Positions 56,974 through 64,000 of a DNA stretch of 64,000 nt are shown piece after piece (the first letter of the stretch is position 1; every line of letters starts with the position of its first letter). Location: NCBI GenBank assembly GCA_015179125.1, contig WHVA01000384.1:1-64000 (forward strand). The letters run 5' to 3'. Under the pieces are notes generated by a model, which ran no database searches, had not been told where the DNA came from, and was given only the letters and a program-made list of their open reading frames with translations. This DNA comes from Gautieria morchelliformis. Lineage: Eukaryota; Basidiomycota; Agaricomycetes; Gomphales; Gomphaceae. A program made the translations under genes and the position numbers.

Positions 56974-59188
56974 TTAATAAGTGATCTTCGATATGCGAAG
57001 CGGCAATTCGCTCGCTGTCCGACCCTGCACGCGCGCCCGTACAACGAAGCTCATGAAAGGTTCTATCGGCTTTTCAGGTACTACAGATAAGTTGAACTGG
57101 CGCAACAGAATCGTGACCAAAGCCTGTGAAGTGCCCTTAGCTGCGATTCATATTCACAGAAGATGAAGAGTACCTTCATTTCGATCAGGGCGAACTGGCG
57201 ACCTGGACATTTACGTGGACCGAAACTAGACGTGGCGTCAGTCGATGTAGACAGGATAGAAGAATCGTGCAGAGTGCACACACCTGAATGCAAAGAGCTC
57301 TTTCTGACGCGCCACACGCCCCTCCTTCTTATCAGCCTCCATTTCCAGCCAACGTTCTGGCCTAAAGTCAGCAGCATCGGCGCCCCAGACCTCCGGATCA
57401 GTATGTAGGATGTTGACAGGAATGTTGATGACGGTGCCGCGTGGGATCACCATTTCGCGTGCCATCGTTCCAGGGAGCGGTTTTGAAAGTGGGACGACAT
57501 TGTCTTTTGCGGACTAGACACGTGCGAGGGTAGTGGGTCAGCTTTCAGTTGGCCGTGAAATAGACGGCACGAGACTCACAACATGGGTTAGTTCAATAAT
57601 CGCAGGATGGAGACGAAGACACTCTTTGAGGACTGCGTCGAGGTATGGGACTCTTTCCAGGAGGTCATCGTAACTGGGTTCTGCAGCACTGGCAGTTACT
57701 TCCTCGCGAACACGTGCCTGGCTCTCCGGATGGGCTGCAAGCTCGTACAGGACCCACTGGAAGCACAAATATGATGAGTTGGCGGTATATTATTTGAGAC
57801 AGACGCCTACGCACTGCAACCGTGCAGCCCACAGTCTCGTAGCCGGCTTGCACGAGCGTTCTTAATTGGGCTGGAATCTCATCCGGACTCATCCCGTTAG
57901 TACCGGCTTCGCGGTCGGCTCTCACTATTACGTTACATCGATCAGCAGCCAATACGGGAATTCAGAGAAGCACGGGACATACTCATCAATGACATGAGGG
58001 TCTTCCCATCATCGGCATTGGCAGCTTTAGCCTCGTTCCACATCTGTGTGGCCACTTTCCCAAGCTCTTCTCGAGTGTTCCGGATGTACTTTCCTTTCTC
58101 TGAGGGAACTACAGCGACATCAGCAGCTAAGATGGGAGGAAAAATTGGGAAGACGTACTTTTAAGGATGCTAGGAAACGTGAAAAAAAGGGCCTTCATTA
58201 CAAAAGACGAAAAGTTATGGGACGCGTTGGTAAGCGCTTCCAATGCTGCTACTAGCGAACTGTCGCTTCCGGAAATGGACTTGAAATCATATGAAAATCC
58301 TGCTAGGCCTATGCTGTCGAGACTGAGTGACGAGTAGACTCGGATTAGTATTTGCGGCCAAATAGACAAGTTTTCAGCACGCACCTGAATCGGTTTGCCC
58401 ACCACTGAACGTCCTCTTCAATGGCCTCGCCCTGCGCATCGTCGATCCTGGACGACAGAGTGTCTGCCATCTGAAAAGAGATGTCAAATACGACCTCCGC
58501 TGGATGAAAAGTAGCATACCTTTGATGCTAATGCATAGAATGTGTCGAGCAGAGGGCGAATAGACTGTTGGCTGGATACAGGTAAATGGAAAATTCCGAC
58601 AGACGCGAGAAGAAAGTAGACTGACTGGAGCGCGGGTGAGAAGGTTCTCCTTTGCCGTGCGTGTGCCTCTTTCCCTGTAACCGCTGCGTAAGTATCGATG
58701 CAGTTGGCGAAAGTTAGATGTAGATTCTCACCCTCAACTACTAAAAGACCTTCCCCGACGAGAAGGCGGAACCATTCACGGACGCCTTGGGGCTTGGGGA
58801 AGTCAAACACATGCTCTCCAAGAATGTAGGTAGCTGCACGGTAGTCGGAAATGGCCAACATGTTTCTCTGTGACAAAGCATGTCAGTATGGGGAGATGTT
58901 AACGGCGGGAGACATTAAACTTACACCCAAAGCACCCTTGTACTTGACTACGTCTCCGTACTGCTGTTTCCATCTGATGTAGGGCACACCAGGAACACTT
59001 TCGTGTACGTGCCATTCGCTCCCCCATAGCCACGACGGTGGTTTTGGACCAGGGACATGGCTCAGCAGTGAAGCGACATGGAACTGACTCCATAACAGGC
59101 GAGCAGCGGAGACGAGAAACCAACCGAGGGAAACATCGAGTATGGCACTTAAGACTGGATGGTGAGAATTGAGGAAAAGCGAGAACAT
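56974..59188 (-). CDS. Cytochrome P450 monooxygenase
   Basis: Twelve exons (58925-59188, 58732-58867, 58626-58674, 58520-58571, 58385-58470, 58159-58322, 57983-58108, 57815-57924, 57580-57756, 57284-57513, 57174-57225, 56974-57096) give 522 aa. An N-terminal ER anchor (LDVSLGWFLVSAARLLW) and proline hinge (VPGPKPPSWLWG) lead to the I-helix AGYETVG, the ExxR Glu-Arg in LKECLRLHP, PERF-like FRPERW and the haem loop FSFGPRKCPGRQFA with the axial Cys. It is a microsomal monooxygenase needing NADPH-P450 reductase; the substrate cannot be told. No other secondary-metabolism genes adjoin it, so it is probably a lone xenobiotic or lipid P450. Its 3' end faces that of PARP across 240 bp. Confidence 0.95.
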
Positions 59189-60194
59189 GGGGATGGGGGC
59201 AGAGGAATGCAGATGCAGGACGAGACGCCTCTGTGAGTCTATATAGGATACTGGCGGCGCCGCGAAATTTGAGATTCAGGCGATACAAACAAAATATATC
59301 TTGGTCCGGAAGCCGTGTAGCACAGCAAGCCAAAGACCTGGAATGACAGTCAACGTTACCGCCAGCAAGAGCAAGAAATTGGGCATCGGAAAGGCTTTGC
59401 TGCCGACAGGGATATATAGGGCCGGGCTATCGAAGCTCGTCAGAGTTTCCCACACCGAGGAGCGTGGACGTTGAGCATTTCCCTTGCAATGTGAATAGCC
59501 TCAGGGGTCTAAGCAATGATTGACGTTGACGAATCGGGCTGCCGTTAACCATCACAGCACAGCCAAAGGTTTAGGATCTGTCGGATGCTGTCAGGGAGGA
59601 TGCGAGTCAGCGATTTACAGGCCCATCTCCCCTTGTATTCGCTCGCATGGGGGCACAGGAGAGGCATGCGAGGGCAAAGACTTAGACGCCTTCGACACCC
59701 GGCTAATGCCAGAGTTGTACGCCGGGCCATGCAGCGCTGGGGACGCGCCGGAAGGACATCCGTGACGCCCTCGACTCGGCCTGCCTAACCGGCTACAGCC
59801 TCGTCTGCACATTTAAAGCTGGGGGAGCACCAAAGACACTGTAATAGAAGTAACGAAAGATTAGACATGACCACAATTGCACTTTACGCTACCATTATTG
59901 TACTCAAGTAAGACTATACTCCAGCGGTCACCCATGTGCTACCATCCCGAGTGGAGCTGACTTTGATATCAACTTACCGCCTCGAGCCTGTACGCGATGC
60001 GATCACTACGCCCACCATCAGCCACACCGTAATTGCCACGTAGCCTATGAAAGACAGTCGTTACGTAGGTCGAAAACGAGCTTTTGCCAAACGCGTGTTG
60101 TGGCTTCATGTGTGTCCACAAGCACACAGGCTGCTTTTTTCCGTGTACCGTCCCGACTAGATCATCGTAACCATTCATTCTCCGAAGGCAAATA
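59189..60194. other. Divergent intergenic region, P450 and acetyl-CoA transporter
   Basis: This 1,006-bp interval separates two divergent genes. Plus-strand frames around 59520-59790 and the minus-strand frame at 59969-60178 are open but have no recognisable content, and they overlap one another in several frames, which suggests GC-rich chance frames. The P450 side has a TATATAGG at 59239-59246, about 50 bp upstream of its ATG. No repeat or RNA gene was seen. Confidence 0.4.
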
Positions 60195-62630
60195 ATGTCA
60201 AACCATCACCCTACATCGCCCCGTAAGCGCGCCAAACCACCCAGAAAAATCCAAAACATCAACGATAATTATTCACAAGACAGCGTCATGTTGACGCCAC
60301 ATCCATCCCAGCCTGCCTTCGTGAATTCCCATGTACCCCTCACACCCCGCACTCCTAAGAGCGCACGCTCACCAGATGCGGACGCTGACGAGACAGAGAT
60401 GAGGTTACTGAATGAGCATGACGGTCATGCTCACTTTGGTTTGGACATGGACACGGAGGCTGTACCCAAGGTGGGGGCCAAGAAGCCCTTTTCTACTAAA
60501 GATAAACAGGGCATGGCATTATTATCAGTTCTGTGTGAGCAGTGACACGTGTTTGGTGCATTGACCACAGTTGACATCCTTCTATATCACAGATCTTATT
60601 CAGGGTGTTCCAGTACGTTGCATTCTTGAACTTCGCAGAGCACTGGTCTCACGTATGCAAAACGATCAGATTGGGCTTGCTCTCGGTGCGCTCGTCGACG
60701 TCTGGATTTTCGCTTCATCTCATGTCCTCTTGGCTCAGGCTCTATTCCATTCATTCTCCGTTCCCATCTATCATATTCGCAAATTGGCATATTCGCGCTT
60801 TCAGGATACCCTTATTCGCTCAAGCTAATCTGGTCCCCCATAGTAGACTCAATTTTCTTTCGCAAAATCGGCCGTCGAAAATCATGGATAGTACCAATGC
60901 AGCTCATTATTGGCTCATTGATGTTGTGGATAGCTCACCATTCTGAAGAATTGATGGACTCTGTAAGCCTGGTGTGAATGTGCAAGGTCCCTAGTCTAAC
61001 TCAGCAATCTGCCATTGTCGTTGCATATCAGCCAGAATCGCATTTAGGCCGTTTGACAGTAGTCTTTACTATGCTCGTCTTCTTTGCCGCAACCCAAGGT
61101 ATGTTAACTACACATTGTCTGAGGGCATAAAGTTGAGTCTATCGACAGATATAGCAGTAGATGGTGCGTCTCAGAGTCTCGCCCTTAAATCAATCCTATC
61201 CATCTAACCTGCATAGGTTGGGCACTCACGCTCCTTTCTCCCGAAAACGTATCCTATGCGTCGACATGTCAGACTTTTGGTCTCAACACAGGGTTCTTCG
61301 CCTCGTTCACCGTCTTTCTTGCACTCAACAGCGAAGATTTTGCGTGAGTTGTGTTAAAGGGCGTATACATAAGTTATTGAGGGCGTCTTGCAGACAAAGA
61401 TGGGGTATACCAAGGCTCACCTTGAGTGCTTACCTGACTTTTTGGGCCATCATCTGTTATTCAGTAACAGTATGGCTTCTCTTCTTTAAAACCGAGGTAA
61501 GCATTTGTTGTGGTCCGCCAACTCACTGGAATGAGAAATATGCTTTAGGACCCGCCGACCGAAGAAGATGACGAGATGAACCTCAAAAGGGTGTATAGCA
61601 TGCTGTGGTCTGTCTGCAAGCTTAAACGTACGTAGTCTTTTAGGATCTCGTAAGCTATTGCATCCTGAGCTTGCGATTTAGACGTGCAGTCACTTTGCCT
61701 CATGTATTTTGTCTGCAAAATTGGGTTTCAGGCCAACGAGGCTGTGACCTCCTTGAAGATGGTGGAGAAGGGTCTAAAGAAGGAAGACATGGCGCTTTCG
61801 GTGCTCATTGACTTCCCGTTCCAGCTATTGGGCGGATACCTGGCCGCCAAATGGGCACGGGGCGATAAACCTCTTGAACCTTGGATTTGGGCATTCTGGG
61901 CGCGCCTAGGCTTTGCTGTTGTTGCCATGGTCATCGTTGCAGCATTCCCATCTCCCCCAATTCCCATGAGTTTCTTCGTGCTCATCGTGGTAGTGACTAT
62001 TACCTCTGGTTTCTCTTCGTGAGCATTTCCACCCTAGCTCCTGCATGACTATTGAGCTCTCAGGCCTGTTGTAGGACAATTCAGTTTGTGGGCGTGTCAG
62101 CATTTCACACACGGATATCTGATCCTCTCATTGGAGGCACCTATATGACTGTGCGCACTGTCAATACATGCATCTGCCGTGATGTTCTAATGCTTCTGGC
62201 AGCTCCTCAATACCGCTACTAACCTGGGAGGGACCTGGCCTAAATATTTCGTCTTGCGGGGGGTAGATATGTTCACTGTGGCAACATGCAGTGTGAATGA
62301 TGGAGTCGGGTTAGCTCGGGGTAAGCAGCCATACCAATCACCTCGTTTGATGTCAACAAACATTTGTTTGGCAACATCAGAGTGCCTCTCTGAATCTGGC
62401 AAGAAAGCGTGCGAGAAAGCTGGCGGTGACTGTGTCATCGAGAGAGACGGGTATTACTATGTTTCTTCGATGTGTGTAGCTATCGGCGTGGTGTCTCTCG
62501 TGGTCTACATTATCCCAACAGCGCGGAGATTGCAATGTACGTGGTCAATTCTGATCATCACCGTTTACTGAAGTGATGAGTCTCTGCAGCGTTACATGCG
62601 AGCAAGTGGAAGGTGAACGTGAGTTGGTAG
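60195..62630 (+). CDS. Acetyl-CoA transporter (SLC33A1/AT-1 family)
   Basis: Fourteen exons (60195-60534, 60593-60612, 60670-60685, 60739-60962, 61005-61098, 61149-61163, 61217-61343, 61394-61496, 61549-61627, 61682-62018, 62075-62150, 62203-62320, 62381-62536, 62590-62630) give 581 aa. A hydrophilic, disordered N-terminus of about 100 residues precedes a major-facilitator-like bundle of about 11-12 helices. Family blocks: YLIQGVPIGLALG, SYSQIGIFALSGYPYSLKL, WSPIVDSIF, GRRKSWIVPMQ, TQDIAVDGWALTLL, GFQANEAVTSLKMVEKG and NLGGTWPKYF. It imports cytosolic acetyl-CoA into the ER/Golgi lumen, where it feeds acetylation. Three exons of only 15-20 nt must be included to keep these blocks. In intron 1 a CACGTG occurs at 60546-60551. 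Confidence 0.94.
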
Positions 62631-62851
62631 ACTGAGAGAATTTGGGATGATATTATTGCTGAACACTACACTGAATAAAATGTAATGGGAATTTTGTGAA
62701 TTGCTACTGTGACCTCGGCTATATACCGAGGTGGGCGCTTATGGTCCAGACCTCTTGCTTCACGTAATTCTTACGGTGAAATTACCAACAGTCTTCCCCA
62801 AAGCACACAGCTCCTGCTCATATTGTCACCCTTGGTATACTCAAGAAGAAA

Positions 62852-64000
62852 ATGTCCTCCAGTACTTCTTTGCAATTTGGACCAGAGTGGATGCGGAATA
62901 AGCAGCAGACTTTAGCTTCTGCAACACGCCCTCCACCGTCACTTCTTTCGCCAACACTTCCTAGTACCTCCCCTCCTGCCCCCGGCGCGTCTTCTTACTC
63001 CTCCCTCTTGACGCCTGCACCACATGCACCTCCAGAGAGGCAACACTCGGACAATCCGTTCTTGTATACCAGGGAAGAACTGTTACAAGTGTGGAAGGAC
63101 GGTGGTGGTCGTGGTGGGCTAGGGTTAGAAGTTGAGCTGTGGGAAGGTGTCGTCAGGGAGCTAGGGGGTGAACCTATTGGTCTTAAAGAGATGAGCGAGG
63201 GGGAGAAAAAGGTGTGTAGTGTGCCCATGTTCGCGCGCCAGGCAACTCAGTATTATTTTGTACGCGTGTTTGCTTTGCAACGCGACAAATATGCGTGTAT
63301 AGCTATTTTCTCTTCCTCTCAATTCCGACTTGCGTCGCCGCCAGTCGCATGACTTCTTACCAAATCTCAGTCTTTCCACGGACCGTCCAAAGCATTCTCA
63401 TCCAAATTCTAGCGCTCACAGTCCTCTGGGTCAACAGCGGTTCGGTGCCTTGTTGGCTCGAAAGAGAAAGGATGATGCAACTGGTGAGAACCTTTCGAGT
63501 CATATATATAAACTCTTTAAAGCATTCTCCTCTGACAACGTAGATGCTGGTCCTCCGCTGTCTCTTCCTCGGAGGTTATCCTTGAGTGCACTGTCCTCGC
63601 CACTGGGAGGACCGTTGTCACCAACCGCTGGTGGTATGCCGTCTCCTCGCAGCAGACTGGGTAGTGGTTCGCACGGGTTCGACGGTTCCACAAGCGCGGG
63701 CGATGGAAGTTGGCGGAAGAGGGAGGCAGATTCTGCAAGAGGCGGCATATTAGGCGATGGCCATGCCGTAGAAGAGCGAGATGAAGAAGCTGGAGCCGAT
63801 GGAAACACGTCGAGTGACAATCCTAATGGCTCTCTCAGCGACGCAGACATGTCGCGGTCTATCTCGGGTAGATCTATGGCACCTTCTCCGCCTTCTTTCC
63901 GGGAGGATTCAGGCATGCGTCTGGGATCTGCAGAGGGCGTGACCGCGACACTTAGTGGTCTCGCGTTGCATGAGGAAGGAAAGAAGCCAACAGATACCTC
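62852..64000 (+). CDS. GYF-domain protein, Smy2-like, 3' part outside window
   Basis: Exons 62852-63211, 63303-63483 and 63544 onward give the first ~330 residues; the gene runs past the right edge. The start MSSSTSLQFGPEWMRNK, the NPFLYTREELLQVWKDGG block, GLEVELWEGVVRELGGEPI, and PLNSDLRRRQS followed by Ser-Pro-rich, phospho-site-like stretches (PSPRSRLG, SGRSMAPSPP) fit the N-terminal part of mushroom Smy2/GIGYF-type proteins. The GYF domain that binds proline-rich ligands would lie further downstream and is not visible. Smy2 relatives act in translational repression, mRNA decay and COPII transport. The assignment rests on the N-terminal region only. Confidence 0.7.

Noticed and set aside
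59520-59790. Several overlapping frames on both strands between P450 and the transporter
   Set aside because: No motif, hydrophobic pattern or splice link; overlapping frames in GC-rich DNA arise by chance.

Overview
The window is nuclear DNA of a filamentous basidiomycete, most likely a mushroom-forming Agaricomycete. It carries about 23 intron-rich genes on both strands. Nearly every intron is 45-65 nt, with a CTNA-type branch point close to the acceptor. Exons as short as 11-20 nt occur. Gene content fits this: DUF7330, a fungal CHFR/PARP pair, a large SF1 helicase of the mushroom TRANK1-like type, and yeast-type RSC, Sec4, Rvs167 and Nic96. No rRNA, tRNA, CRISPR array or intact transposon was recognised. 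Exon models were built by hand from splice signals, reading frame and remembered family sequences. No database search was run.

Layout. 1-1.1 kb: no gene, but a 385-bp palindromic element. 1.1-6.4 kb: a Ser/Pro-rich protein, a GPALPP/DUF3752 protein, a short-chain dehydrogenase and BCP1. 6.4-8.2 kb: gene-poor, with a decayed GH43 glycosidase start. 8.2-24.3 kb: housekeeping genes, namely an RSC1/2-like bromodomain-BAH protein, CAND1, proline dehydrogenase PUT1, porphobilinogen deaminase HEM3, mannosyltransferase ALG1, ribosome factor SDO1 and the secretory GTPase SEC4. 24.5-35.8 kb: ARP5 (INO80), the BAR-SH3 protein RVS167, a small membrane protein, a DUF7330 protein, proteasome ATPase RPT4 and histone methyltransferase DOT1. 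36.9-45.3 kb: one 33-exon gene for a protein of about 2,245 residues, with a RelE/ParE-like region, an SF1 helicase core and a CCCH-like zinc finger. 45.4-51.4 kb: an ABC transporter and nucleoporin NIC96. 52.0-56.7 kb: a CHFR-like ubiquitin ligase with a C-terminal PAR-binding zinc finger, divergent from a PARP. 56.9-64 kb: a cytochrome P450, an acetyl-CoA transporter and the start of a GYF-domain protein.

Most genes are independent housekeeping units, many as head-to-head pairs over 120-420 bp. The best candidate for a functional system is the CHFR/PARP pair: a predicted writer of poly(ADP-ribose) and a predicted reader ligase with a 126-bp shared promoter. Next are the helicase fusion and an unusual number of GC-AG introns (five). 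Three genes have a single one-base frame conflict. PARP has one intron whose donor has changed from GT to GA.
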